A DNA stretch of 64,000 nt, from NCBI GenBank assembly GCA_029851415.1, contig CM056743.1:12702727-12766726 (forward strand), in the 5' to 3' direction. The stretch is from Eretmocerus hayati. Its lineage: Eukaryota; Arthropoda; Insecta; Hymenoptera; Aphelinidae. The translations under genes and the position numbers were made by a program. Each line of letters starts with the position of its first letter. Position 1 is the stretch's first letter. The notes beneath the pieces were generated by a model that was not told the DNA's origin, made no database searches, and saw nothing but the letters and a program-made list of their open reading frames with translations. Of this stretch, positions 24,205-36,440 are shown in pieces.

Positions 24205-24405
24205 TGTCAACGCAATTTCAACCACTCTTCAAGATTATTCAGCGGAACCTAAGATCGTGAGTGGGTTCCGAGCCAACGAAGCCACCAAAAAGGGCTTTTC
24301 TGAAAATTCACATTGGTACCGATCAAGATTCGAACCCACGTCTTCTACGTTGATCGAAGCGAGGGCAGGAGGACCAGGCCCACAAGACCGTGGTGGCTTC
24401 GAGGG
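24205..24405 (-). mobile_element. SINE type 1, uninterrupted minus copy
   Basis: Same landmarks as the split copy: tail complement CGCAATTTCAACCACTCTTC, GTGGGTTCCGAGCCAACGA, CACATTGGTACCGATC, B box complement AAGATTCGAACCCACG, head complement GTGGTGGCTTC. Part of the local duplication. Confidence 0.75.
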
Positions 24406-24589
24406 AATACACATATTTCAATTCATGCCATATGGGAAGTCTCACAAAACCACTCTGCATTCGTTCCCAGAGCATCAAATCCATCCGATCCTTTGAAATC
24501 CCGATACTCGCCCGATATCCTTCCTATAAAAAAGCTCTGTGGCAGGTCTTACTCAGCCACACGCGTGGCCTTCGCTCGAGCCTTCACAA

Positions 24590-25220
24590 CGCGCTGTATT
24601 AAATGCTGAGCGTCACAGGTGCAACGCCTTCTATAAATATAGATATATAGTAGGCATATATCTACACTGCACTTGATATCTCGTAGAGTTTATAATATAC
24701 GATATACCGGTATACGCGCAGCGGCGCGGCGCCCGGTGCCGATGCCGCTGCTCGCGGAACGCGTAAGTATGTGTCGTAATCGAGATGTGCCCATTCATAT
24801 ACGCAATAGCTAACTCTGTCGGCCTGCAGCACCACCAGCAGTGCCACTTCAGGGACGACCCTGGCTAACGGAGTGCCTGTTGCACTGTTTCATACTTTAT
24901 ACACTCTAATGTGCAGGGAAAATCTCGAGCATGATATTTTTTAGCCTCGTGTCGCAAATGACACGATCCTAATACTAAAACTCTGACTGTCTACTAACAT
25001 GATGGTGGATGATGGCTGAGAGTTGTGGAGAGCGCCTGCGCTCGCAGCCTTGACGATTGCGAGTATTGCTCTCTATCGTAGTACAAAACACTCCTCTATG
25101 TGTATATTGTAAAAATGTAATAGTCATTCTAGTATAAGCCACCACGGCCGAGTGTTTTTCCAGGCATGAGAGCGAGGAAATGCGGGATAGGAGAGCTGGC
25201 GCGCAATACAGCGACAAAAC
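24590..25220. promoter_or_regulatory. CpG-rich island
   Basis: GCAGCGGCGCGGCGCCCGG and GGCGCGC-type runs with TATAGATATATAG nearby. A GTAAGTATGT splice-donor match at 24769 (plus strand) is within chance expectation for this length of DNA. Confidence 0.25.
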
Positions 25221-25795
25221 TCATTATTTTCTGCCTGCCACCTTGAATATGATTTAACCCCGTTTGAAATCACGTTAAAATATACGCAATGCGCGACGCA
25301 ATGATAAAATGACCAGAAAAACAGCCGAATGGAGATGACCCAAATTTGGTTTTTTGGAAAAATTGACGCCCTCTCATTTTACTGTGTTATCTCTGAAGCA
25401 GCAGTTCTTTTGAGTTCAGTTACTCAATCCATCTACTTTGCGTTAGAAATATTCATCACATCTTTGTCACATTCCACCATAGTTATAGCCAAAGTTTGTC
25501 TGTCAGTAGAACTCACTCAGATCATTAAGTTGCTTTTGAATATTGAACAGTTTGGATGTTCGCATTGGTTACCATTTGATGAGCGATTTTATTATATTGT
25601 CCCGTACTTGGCCTTTCATTTTTCAAATATGTTTGTTAGGTATCGTTTGATCTTGGAAAAATTAAACGTTTCTACACTCTTTTCCAAGTTTATCGGAAGA
25701 TCTTTGGAATGGAAAGAACTCTGATGCATGAGATCCACCGGCATCAATCAAGAAGAAAGGCTTCAGAAAGAAAGTTTTTGGGATCTCAATGAACC
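25221..25795. other. Non-coding DNA, unassigned
   Basis: An open frame of about 130 codons here has no recognisable domain, and I do not call it. Confidence 0.4.
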
Positions 25796-26121
25796 GACGG
25801 GGAACTACTCGCGGGACATGAATCCTTATGAAACTCTGGGAATCATCTTGTTTTGGTGAAAAATGAAAGTATCTCCAAGGGTTTGATCCTATGGGCCTTC
25901 TACTCTGAAATACAGCTATGGAGATTAGCATTGCCAACATAGGCCCATGTTGAAAAGTCGCACTCATAGATATACTAACGATGCTAACCTCCACAGTTGT
26001 ATCTCGGGACAGGAGGCCCATGGGATCAAACCCTTGGAAATACTCTGATTTTGTACCAAAACGAGATCATTCCCAGAATTTCATAAAGATCCGTGTTCCG
26101 CAAGGTTGGACCTCCCCTTGT
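25796..26121. mobile_element. Foldback family A, copy 2
   Basis: A long hairpin. Left arm blocks CTCTGGGAATCATCTTGTT, TCTCCAAGGGTTTGATCC, GGGCCT and CTATGGAG pair with CATTCCCAGA, GGATCAAACCCTTGGA and CCTCCACAG on the right. The spacer between the arms reads on the minus strand GTTAGCAT...TATATCTATGAGTGCG...ACATGGGCCTA, the same spacer as in the copies at 41.7 and 48.98 kb. Confidence 0.8.
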
Positions 26122-28559
26122 AAGCACAACTACAGCAGAATGGTGATCTTTGGTTCAATTTTCGAAAAGGGGAAGAAGTGAAAAATTAGGAGATATCATG
26201 GGGGAGGGGGGAACACCCTGGAAAATCCTATCAAAATTTTCCTAGAAACACCAGAACAAACCATAGAAAAATCATACCTCCCGTACATATCCCACAGTTT
26301 TTCGATGGTCATGATAATTGGGGCAGCTGTATATACATAGAAAAACCTGGATAAAACACAGGGACCATAGAACTTGTTGAATCATAGAATAATCCTGGAA
26401 ACAAGTTATCTGCCATCGCTCAGATTCCGATAATGATCCTAAGATATTCTTCCAGGATTTCCCATGGTTTCGCCAGATTTTTCCCTTTGCTGAGAAGGTG
26501 ATCTGACAATGGGAAAACTATGCGATGTAGATAGGAGCCATCAAGGTTACGTCACGGTCCTATCAGAGAAATTTTTACATCATTTTCCCAGGTGACCTCT
26601 CCCAATCATACTGGACCTGTTGATGTCGACTGTAAAGTTGTAAAGAAGTTTACTGGATAGGTGTTCGCGTCAGGTATGCTCGGAACTTTTGCCTTTGCGT
26701 CATTACAACTTTAGTTTGATACCAGACTGCAACAAAGCTGGTTTATATGTATGACGATTTCAGTACCTGAAATCTCAACGAGAGTTCTCTTCGAAAAGTT
26801 ATCGGACTCGATTTGATGAGACTTCTGACTTTTTTCGATATAAAAGTCTGTTATGGCTTATAATTCACTTGCATTTATAGTTGGGATCTCATGACCTCAA
26901 CCTGCAGTGTGCGATGCGAAAATTTCCCATCGGGCAAAACGGTCTTTACTTATTTAATAACATACATAGTCACCGGTGTTGTTGACTTTTTAGATAATTA
27001 TATGCAAATTTCCTTGTCTAATCATCTCTTTGTTACGTAAGTCCTACAGTAATAGCAGTTTTCTGAAGCAAATATTGTCAATTTATCATTTATTTATCCT
27101 GGTAAGATCAAGCGCAAAAATAAATGCAAATCAAGTTCTAAATACCTACTCATGACGAGTTTCCCTCAAACTTTCCTCATCCAGAAGCATGTTATAGTCA
27201 ACTTGAATTACCCGATCATCGGGGGTGATAGCGCGAAAATCGAAGACACTGTGACACTTCATGAAAATAGTCATTTGAGCTCTCCAACGCAACTTCAAGA
27301 CTTTGACGTTTGCTACAAAGCATATAACCTGTTCCAGATTTGAATTCCTCAGAGTACTAAACTAAAGACGAAGTAAGTACGGATTCTGTGCAGATTTTAC
27401 ATTAAATTTATTCGGACCCAACGAGACTCCATCTCATTTGGCACAATCTTAACTGGGCTTACATAGATTATGAATTTTTTTTATTTAGTTTCAACGCCAC
27501 AGGGAATAAACAATACTACTTGGAAGTGCTTGCATTAATTTTCTGCTCAAAGTTTGCTTGAAAAATTTTCTTTTACTACACACGATTCCGATAGTAGATT
27601 CTAACCGGGTCCTCGTTACACGGTAAGTCATCGTTTATTCAACCCGACATATATGACACAGACCCAGCTTTCTTCTCTAAGCACGCAAGTTATTCTCGTT
27701 CGACCCCTACTTATATCTCACAGTCGATTTTAGTAGACGAGATAAGAACTGTTTGTCCGCAAGGGCCCTGCAGGGCTAAATCAACGAACACGCCAGAATA
27801 TTATCAGGCAGTATTCTCGCGAGGGTGAGATTATTTGGACCCGGATATAGATGATGGGAGTGTGTGTTTCATGAATGCACAACTGCCGAAAATTTGGATA
27901 CAAAAGAGCCAAAAGTACACAAGAGTAACTCGAGGGGGATTAAATTCAATTTGATAGTGCGGGCGGTCCGAAATACTTTCTATTATGTCACAATGTATCA
28001 TCAGCAGATCTGATCATCAGTATCATTCAGTCGTATAACCTATTGAGTAAAAGAGGAGTGAGTCAGTCATAGATCTGCGGGCGAGGGGGTGCGCAGCGTG
28101 AGAAACTGCGATCCAGCGCGTCTGTAAGATTTTTTTCTCGAAAGCTGGGTACTTTTAGTTGCGCGTGAAGATATAAAAATCAATTCCATTGACTGTCTTT
28201 AGGCAAGTATCAGTTGTAACCAATACGACCAGAAGGAACAATTTTTGATTTTAGAAATTCGACACAACACACCAACAAAGTGATTGGGCATTACGAATCA
28301 TTCAATGTAGCTTCAGATAATACTCTATATCTTGGATAAAATGACTTTAAATTTGAATGTGTTAAAGTTTCTTTGAGAGAAGTCTCCCTTAACAGCTTCA
28401 GCGTTGAAAAACAGCCCCTTTCACGTTTATTAAAAGATCTCGAACCACGTGTAAGTTTCAGTCCTGGCATTGGGGGAAATAAAATATTGCCTTAAGAAAT
28501 ATAGGGGCACATCGAGTACTCGCTTGCGCAGCCCCAAAAAAAGTCCACGTTCAATTTCA
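26122..28559. other. Non-coding DNA, mostly AT-rich
   Basis: No exon or repeat family recognised. Around 27600-28140 the base composition is more balanced, but I see no specific signal. Confidence 0.4.
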
Positions 28560-28920
28560 CTATAACGTGCGACTGGACCGTCTGGGTTATATTGAATATG
28601 TGAGCAGTACACATCACCGCCGCAGCAGAGCCTCGAGAAATATATAGCGAGGTCACGAAGAGACGAACGACGACGACGACGACGACGATGCGAGGCGCGA
28701 GGGGGCGGTGGATCAAAATAGTCGGTCTCTCAACATATACAACGCCAGGATGAGAATTATTTTAGGGGCAGCTGGCTCTGCAGCGATGCTCTCCTCGCGC
28801 GCACACGGGGCAGCCCGATCCGATCCGACCGAAATACACCCGAGCCTCGCTACTTATCCAAACCCTGATGCTATATTATGCTTTTCTGGCGCATATTTCA
28901 AGCCACAATAAAGCACTTCG
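28560..28920. promoter_or_regulatory. CpG-rich island with (ACG)n
   Basis: A GAC/ACG triplet run at 28665-28690, GGCGCGAGGGGGCGG and CGATCCGATCCGACC. No coding signature. Confidence 0.25.
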
Positions 28921-29284
28921 CCACCAGCATGTTCTATATACACACTCTGGAGGGATGTGTTTCCTAATTTGGTTGTGAGTCAGATAATGGAAAAATCATG
29001 GAATAAGCGATAGCTATTTTGTTGCCAAGTTGATGATAGGAGCCTACAATTGCATTCGATTGTCGCCAGTGCGGACAAACGAGGTCCACCCAAGTTAAAG
29101 AAATGAGATTTTGAACAGATATCCGCGTTTGACTTTGTGTATTCAATCCCTAGAAAATTTCGTATCATCCAACCATCTAGGAATGTTTTTTCTGAGCTAA
29201 TTCGTATAAAACTAATCTTTGGTGCAGAAATGTGAAATTTCTATAAATAAATTTTCTTGATTTTCTTTCCCATAGATGGAATTA

Positions 29285-30818
29285 GTACACTTCGACACGA
29301 GGGCGGGAATGTTGGTTTCCACGGTTCGAACCATGTTTCTCCGTCCCGAGCCTTGATGAGGGTCGGAATCATCGCTCGAAAGCGGAAACCAACCCGCGCG
29401 AGTACAATATCGAGTACTATTTTTCCATCTTCTGTGTGGGGAACAAAATCAAAAATCGGTGTAAAATTGGCTCTCTCCCGTACCGGCTATGAAATAGTTG
29501 GTTTTTGCACAACGAGTGATGTTTTTTTAGCATGAGCTGAAAGCGATGGTCGGAATCATCACGTGCAAAAACTACCCCGCCCGAGAGTCGAACGATATTT
29601 TTCCATCAACTGTGCCAGGGTGAAAATTGAAAAACTTTGCAAAAATGCCACAATCATAATCCCTTGGAGTGGAATTTCCTGTTATAAAATTTGCTGAGAC
29701 CGTTATTCAAGCTGTTTGAGGTTGGATTCCTAGCTCAAAATACTGAAATCTTAGTCCAAGCGTTGTACTGGAGACATTTTTCAACCCAAGCTGGGATGAA
29801 AAGCGTGTTGTTATTAATCGTGTTTGCTAACCTTTCGCATCGATGCGATGGAGTATCAGAGATTTTCATCAACAGATTTCAATTTGAGGCCTCATACTCT
29901 CGTAACAAGCATTGATTCATTGACAGGGATTCGTTACTTGACCCAAGTGTAGTGCGATCGATTTGAAACTCCATTTTGTAAGTATTTTGCATTGTTGTTT
30001 GAAGTCACGTGAACATCATATCTCTTGCGATTTTTTTATTCCAAAGTTTGATGACTCGAATTTCCAATCAAAAATTCAAGAGCACTTTCGAATACAGCGA
30101 AAAATTTCATAAATTACAAATTGTTCCCCTCAAAATTGACGCCAAATCTATTAGTCATTTTTACCACCGTTTCAGTCCTATTTGGACTGGAATTCTCAGT
30201 CACACTCGACTGACTATTTCCAGTAACTCTTGGGGTGAAAATCCCACCCATTCATAATTAAGATTCACTCCAAGGAATTTGGAGTCCACATTCCCGCGTA
30301 GAAGATGCAGATAATATTTTACGATTCGAGAGTGGGAAGTTTGGTTTTGCTTTTCGAGTGATTGTTTTCGGCCCGAGCCCTGGCGAGGATCGAAACTATC
30401 ACAAGTAAAGCAAAAAATTTGTATGCCTACTGAGTATCGAAATACCTTTTTTTCAACCGAGTGGGCGTGAAGTGTACGAGAATTGCCATGCCGTGCGCAA
30501 ATCAGTGCTTTATGCACAGTCGATCGAAAAATAGTGTTCGACACTCAAGGAGGGTGGATTTCGCATTCTCGTGATAATCCTGTTGCCCTTCCATTCAACT
30601 TTGGTTGGAAAATATCTCTCAATTTACTATTTGAATTTCGTGTGCGATAAAAGAGCCATTTTTGTGCAGCATTTCAATCGAGGGTGTGACGAAAGACCGT
30701 CTTTCGGCATACCCTCGATAGAATGATAGATTTCGGTAGGAGGGCGGGAATGTTGATTTTGGCTTACCGAGTGATATTTTCCGTCCAGAGCCGAATGCGA
30801 GGATCGGAATTATCACAA
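29285..30818. repeat. Array of palindromic repeat family B (units A-D)
   Basis: A unit of about 150-250 bp recurs, diverged, at roughly 29290-29470, 29490-29690, 30310-30500 and 30725-30818 (continuing at 31805). Shared order: GGGCGGGAATGTTGGTTT, CGAGTGAT, TTTTCCGTCCCGAGCC, CGAGG(A/G)TCGGAATCATCAC, AAAACTACC(C/G)CGCC, and ATATTTTTCCATC-ACTGTG. The ends of each unit are themselves inverted repeats. A short hairpin (TCGAGGGTGTGACGAAAGAC and complement) lies at 30679-30717. Confidence 0.65.
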
Positions 30819-31804
30819 TAGACTAGGCGAAACTACCGCCATCGTTTGCAAAAATAGGTGAGTGGAATTTTTATGTGGGATCCTCTCCGGAAGACCCTCC
30901 TGATCATAGAGACGTATGGACCCAAGCCGAATTCCGATGCAACATTGTTTAAACCGAAATTGTTTAAACAATTGGCAAAAATCATTTATTTTGCCCTGAA
31001 ATCAATTTGATAAGGTAATTTGGGATATTTTGGATCGAAAAGTATTCTTGTCATTTTTCTCTAGGAGCCATCATTTCCGAGCTATAAGCGTTTCAAAGTT
31101 GAAAAAACGCGAATTTTGCGATTTTGAACGTTAAATAAAGGTAACAACAAAGCGAGAAATCGATGTTCTCAAGGTCGGGATCTATTCACTAGGGTGTCCT
31201 CTACAGGTTCCAATAGCAAAAGTCCATGGTCCCGGCTCAGAACCTTCCGATTTCCGGAAGTTTTCAAAGCACTGTTTCTACAGGCACCAGTATGACTATA
31301 TATACATCGCGGGTCAATATATATAGTCAATCTCAGACTCATTGAAAACAGTGCGTTGAAAACTTCCGAAAAACGGAAGGTTCTGAGTCGGGACCATGGA
31401 CTTTTGCTATTGGAACCTGTAGAGGACACCCTAGTGAATAGATCCCGACCTTGAGAACATCGATTTCTCGCTTAGATGTTGCTTTTTTTTGATATTCAAA
31501 ATCGCAAAATTCGCGTTTTTTCAACTTTGAAACGCTTATAGCTCGGAAATGATGGCTCCTAGAGAAAAATGACAAGAATACTTTTCGATCCAAAATATCC
31601 CAAATTACCTTATAAAATTAAATTCAGGGCGAAATAAGTGATTTTTGCCAATTGTTTAAACAATTTCGGTTTAAACAATGTTGCATCGGAATTCGGCTTG
31701 GGTCCATACGTCTCTATGATCAGGAGGGTCTTCCGGAGAGGATCCCACAAAAAAATTCCACTCACCTATTTTTGCAAACGATGGCGGTAGTTTCGCCTAG
31801 TCTA
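30819..31804. mobile_element. TA-flanked 982-bp palindromic element
   Basis: TA at 30819-30820 and 31803-31804 bounds a nearly perfect palindrome with two arms of about 450 bases. The ends are GACTAGGCGAAACTACCGCC and its complement; a small spacer lies near 31300-31330 around TATATATAGTC. It sits inside unit D of family B: the unit stops at ATTATCACAA and resumes at CAAGGATGCGAAAACTAC. Family copies elsewhere read continuously across this point, so the site is an insertion. Confidence 0.85.
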
Positions 31805-31890
31805 CAAGGATGCGAAAACTACTACGCCTCAGTGTCCAATATACTATTTTTTATCACCTGTGTGGTAAAGAAAATTGTCATGACACCCAA
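31805..31890 (+). repeat. Family B unit D, right part after the insertion
   Basis: GGATGCGAAAACTACTACGCC, ATACTATTTTTTATCACCTG and AAAATTGTC continue the unit broken at 30818. Confidence 0.6.
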
Positions 31891-33117
31891 GGTCTATGCG
31901 GTTATAATTTACATCAAGGAATTCTGCGAGAAAACTGAAACTGGATTGGAAGTTTACAGTGAGCAGGCATTTCAATCAGTCTATCATGACTTCAATGAAG
32001 TATGGAAGTAACATGAAGTTCATTCGGGTCATTCCAAATATTCAAATCGTCTGCTTCGCGCAGTATATGAATTCAATGGACTACATCTGTAACTCTTCAA
32101 AGCTCTGTTCATGGTGGAAGATCTTTGTTTCAGCAATTGTTTGGCTGGATTAATGTACTAGTTGTTTTCTTGAAAATATTATGACCTATCAATTGACATA
32201 AGCAAGAGGGAGAAAATATTACTTTGTTGATAAAGAGGACTTTCCTAGAATCTTTTTCCACCTGCTATATCATCTTTGAGAGATTTTCTGCCCAGTAGAA
32301 ACTTTTTTTCGACTATGAAACGATGTTTCGACCTATCTCGCCGATTATGCGACAGAGGCCTTCGTTCTCCATACGTGAGAGAATTTCTCAGAGCCAATCC
32401 AGAGCTGTAACACAAGGAGAAAACTGGAAAAAATTCATTTTTCCGGAAAATGGGGTGAAAAAATGCAAAAATTGACTTGGAAAATTGTTGAATCCCTCGG
32501 CGGATTTTTTTGATCCTTGTTGAAAAATGATGTTCAAAATATCCCAAAACATACCCCATAAACATTTCCCAGGTTCACGCAACTTTCACCTATTCGGGTT
32601 TCCGACTCGCCGTGGATCTGAATTGTCCAAGCTCGACATCACGCTGTCTCACTCGCACTCATTGATAAAGGTGTGAAAAAAGTGAGACATAGAGTGTACC
32701 ATAGAATCGAATAAAGATGTTAACAAAAAGGTCTGAGACATGACCCTTTTTCGTAGGTCGCTTATGGAACTACTCAAATGTGAAAGCCTTTTTCAAAACT
32801 CGCGCTAAGATATAGTATCAAAATCGTGCAGCTTCAATGTGGGAAAAGTGGCGATAAATTTATACTGCCAGCAGCTGATGTTACTAGGGTAGTCCTACAC
32901 ATGAGTTACAGTCAGGCGTCTAACCTATACTTAGCAATTGCAATACGGCCTGCTTGTGCATGAGCAACACCTTTATAACTTTTTCAGGTTGCGAGCGTGG
33001 TGAAAAATATTTTCGAAATTTCTCATAACCAATCCACCAATTAGTTATGATGAAAAATTGATTAGAAATGTACAAGAAACCTTAGTAAATTTTTTTCTTT
33101 AGTCCCATTCAACGCCT
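31891..33117. other. AT-rich non-coding DNA
   Basis: No exon or repeat family recognised. Confidence 0.45.
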
Positions 33118-33163
33118 GGGAGATATATCAACAATAACTTATTATTGTTGATATATCTCCCAA
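33118..33163. repeat. Perfect 21-bp hairpin with 4-base loop
   Basis: TGGGAGATATATCAACAATAA pairs with its exact complement across CTTA. Too short and too perfect for a typical animal microRNA precursor; the function is unknown. Confidence 0.8.
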
Positions 33164-34129
33164 ATTGTAAATGCTAAATCGAGTCCACATGCCGCTGTAC
33201 GAAAATGAAAAAAATTTCTCTACCCTCGAACTCTGTGTAACGCGAGTACGAAAAACACCATGTTCTCAAACTGCAACGACTGGAGCGCCAGCTTTGTACT
33301 GCTGCAAGCTTTATCCACACTTTAAAAGCTCCTCGGGGTCGCTAGCACCTATATTATACACACTACTCGGTTCACTTTTTGAGGGCTCTCACTCACACTG
33401 CGGTGCAATTTTTATCTCAGCAACATCATCAGTGGCGAAGCCCATTAGGCATTTACTAAACTTCAAAAAGCAACCGTTTCAGCGAACCTACTCACTCAGG
33501 TTATAACGAAAAAGCTCTTAGCCAGTCTGACTTTCTTTGTCGTGTTGTGTATAAGACGTAAGTATTACATACACACGAGTGAACATATTTTACTATGTAC
33601 CCATCTCAGCTGCAGTTTGTCGCAAAACTGAGGACAATAGGGATGCATTTGGTCTTCACATATAATACCCATTGCATACACATGTGTACAGAAAATGGAG
33701 TTCATGTGTTAATATGGGCGCCCACGCGCGCAACATCACGTCCTCGCTGAATGGAGCTGGCTACAAGGAATAAGCAAAAGCTTTCGAGGGAAGAGCTTTG
33801 ACGATTGTACCGTGCTTTGGGTGAATGGGAGGCTGTCAAGACGTGCAGAACTGAAACCCGGAGTTGCAAACCTTTTCTTCTTTTTTGACGCGTAAAATCT
33901 CTCGGGTGTGACTAGTTTCGTTTGGAAGAATTGTTTTAATGGTGACTGAAATCCCACCTCGAATCCTATCCTAACGTTAAATCCTAAATTGAAAATTTGA
34001 CTTTCTAGTATGATCTAAATGGTAAATATGTATTTTGATGTAATAGGGTGTTGAACGTTACTTGAGTTTACCACCAGTCAGATTTTGAGTGAGCGTCAGT
34101 ATAATATATTTCAAAGATTCTCTGATTTT
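33164..34129. other. Non-coding DNA, unassigned
   Basis: Moderately GC-rich around 33230-33500 but without a recognisable gene or repeat. Confidence 0.35.
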
Positions 34130-34139
34130 CTTTTTCTTG

Positions 34140-34350
34140 AATATGTAACGCATTTTCAAGTTTGTTTCGAGATTATTTCACGAGAGCTTCAGTTTTTGGT
34201 GGATTCCAAACCAACGAGACCACCGAATTTGGGGCTTCCTTAATTAAGGAATCACTCATGAAAATTGACATTGGTGCCACGTGAAATTTGAACCCAAGCT
34301 TTCTGCATTGGGGGCGAGGATCTTATCGACAAGGCCACCGCGTGGCTTCA
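34140..34350 (-). mobile_element. SINE type 1, diverged minus copy
   Basis: Minus-strand order: head GAAGCCACGCGGTGGCCTTG, B box GGGTTCAAATTTCACG, ACCAATGTCAATTTTCATG, GGTTTGGAATCC, tail AACTTGAAAATGCGTTAC. It has the same layout as the copies at 23-24 and 52 kb. Confidence 0.75.
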
Positions 34351-34508
34351 AAAATTGAAGAACTTTCCATTATGATCGTATAAAATGTTGAGGATTTCAA
34401 GGATACCAACACATTTTAAAGATTACTACGTGTTATAAACTCTTGAACATACCCTAGTATTTTCTTGCAATTTCAAAACAGGATTAGCTCGGTAGAGTCA
34501 AGTGATTT

Positions 34509-35303
34509 TACAGTACCGTTCAAAAGTTCTGGATGGGTGATCCCTCGAGTACCCTGACTTGCAACAGCGATAAGTCGAATTCTATATACGTTGTACGAAC
34601 ATTTTCGAAAAAGCATTTTAAAGAGCAGAAAAAATCCTAACTTTTACTAGGTTTCGATCATTTTTATCGAATATTTTTGAAGATCCTACACGCTGATGAA
34701 AAAGTAGAAAATCTAAAAAATTTTCACTTTCATTGAGACACCTGCAGTTTTGATGCGAATGAAGATACGGCGATTCTGAAAAAAGCATCTTTTAGAGCGG
34801 AAAAAATGCTATGTGTAGCCATTTTTTGATTATTTTTTACGTACCGCGTGCGAGGACGTACGAGCTGTCGATATACCCAAAATGACTGTTCATCACCGGA
34901 AACGGCACAGAAAACTGTTAAAAACCATGATTTTGGGGATTTGGGCAGCTCGCACGTCTTCGTACACCGCACGTAAAAAATAATCAAAAAATAGCTACAC
35001 ATGGCATTTTTTTCGCTCTACAACATGCTTTTTTCAGAATTGCCATATCTTTATTCGCATAAAAACCGCAGGTGTCTCAATGAAAGTAAAAAATTTTTAG
35101 ATTCTCTATTTTTTCATCAGCGTGCAGGATCTTCAAAAATATTCGATAAAAATCATCCAAACCCCTATAAAAGTTAGTATTTTTTCTGCTCTTCAAGATG
35201 CTTTTTTAAAAATTTTCGTACAACGTATAGAATTCAACTTATCACTGTTGCAAGTGAGGGTACTCGAGGGATCACCCATCGAGAACTTTTGAACGGTACT
35301 GTA
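34509..35303. mobile_element. TA-flanked 791-bp palindromic element (Tc1/mariner-type MITE)
   Basis: TA at 34509-34510 and 35302-35303. The ends CAGTACCGTTCAAAAGTTCT are exact for 20 bases and the arms remain complementary for about 370 bases (GGGTGATCCCTCGAGTACCC, AGAGCAGAAAAAAT and others) to a centre near 34900. The CAGT start next to a TA duplication fits Tc1/mariner-mobilised elements. No transposase. Confidence 0.88.
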
Positions 35304-36149
35304 TAATCGTAATTCTTCTGAGTGGCTGCGAGAAATGTTGACTCAATCAGTCAAATAAGACTATATCTCTCAGAATTGTTAAAAACGGCTATATTCCAGC
35401 GATCCTTTCCTATTCCTATTAATGGGGAAAGACCTTTGATGAAGTTTGAACTTTTTTACGAGCTTCTTGAGGTTATAATCAAATCATACGCACCTGCTCT
35501 CAGAGTATACTTGATCCGTTATCAGCCCAGACAATCGTCCGGGTTAAATGTCCTCGGCTTTGCTACCTTGATGAAAAATGTTGACCCACTTTCATGCCTC
35601 ACAATGAGCTTGAGTGAAAATCATGCATAACAACAGGTAAATTATGCATAATAAGCCATGGCTATCCCACATAAGATGACTTGGCGGGGATGATTTTAAA
35701 AATAATTGTTTGGACTATACTGAACTTTTGATGAATTTACAATTGTTCAAAACGTTTGCATCATGTGAAACTTCTGTACGGCCTGTATTTCAGAGGATTG
35801 AGAAAACATGGAAATCGTTTTGACACTGTGAAAATGTTTGTCAAAACGAAGGATCGCCCAGAGCGTCCTATCGTCAGCGTACAACTAGAAAAGTAGAACG
35901 AGTAGTGGAACTTTCCCTTTGCTATCTCAGTTCTCATACAGGACGATTACTGTACCGATATCGATTCAAGTATTACTCAGACTTATACATAGGCCGAATG
36001 CGGGTGCCAATTGCTGATGGGGCGAATGATCATTCATCCTGTAATAAAACTAAGGTCAGTTCACATGAATTTATCAGGGCTAATATAATTTTCTCATCTA
36101 CTTTGAGACTAGTTAATTTTTTTCAGCAAGTTGAATAACACCATGTTGG
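35304..36149. other. Non-coding DNA, unassigned
   Basis: No recognisable domain in the open frames and no repeat family seen. Confidence 0.4.
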
Positions 36150-36440
36150 AAGCTGAAGTAAAAAGGATTGTCGGATGCCCGGTTCGAGCATGGTGCACTT
36201 GCGTCTTCTTGGTATATAGTAGTATAGGCCCCGTTATCCGAGTCGTGGTTGCCCGCAGGCGCTTATATACTTTACCGGGAGCTCTCCCCTTATATTTCTC
36301 TTGCCCATTCAGTTTACTGTGGCTTATAGCTGTAAACGGGTGATACCGCCACGCAAGCGCTTTATATAGGTACAGACCCACACTTGAAACTCATATCAGT
36401 ATAGCTGTACATACATGGTCTGCTATGGGGTCACTTGTAG
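36150..36440. promoter_or_regulatory. Short CpG-richer island
   Basis: GATGCCCGGTTCGAGCATGG, GTTGCCCGCAGGCGC and TATATAG boxes. Same style as the other islands; no coding signature. Confidence 0.2.

Larger units (their letters stand above)
23180..24490. repeat. Duplicated module containing nested SINEs
   Basis: Two copies of one module lie in the same orientation: about 23190-24110 and about 24125-24490. Shared landmarks in order are (T)AATGTTC(G/A)AAAAGTATTCCT, CGCAATTTCAACCACTCTTC, TGGGTTCCGA, ATTCACATTGGTACCG, GTGGCTTC, and a TCTCAC...GCATTCGTT(C/T)CCAG(A/T)GCAT block. The first copy is longer because it has two extra SINE insertions. This is a local tandem duplication. Confidence 0.75.
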
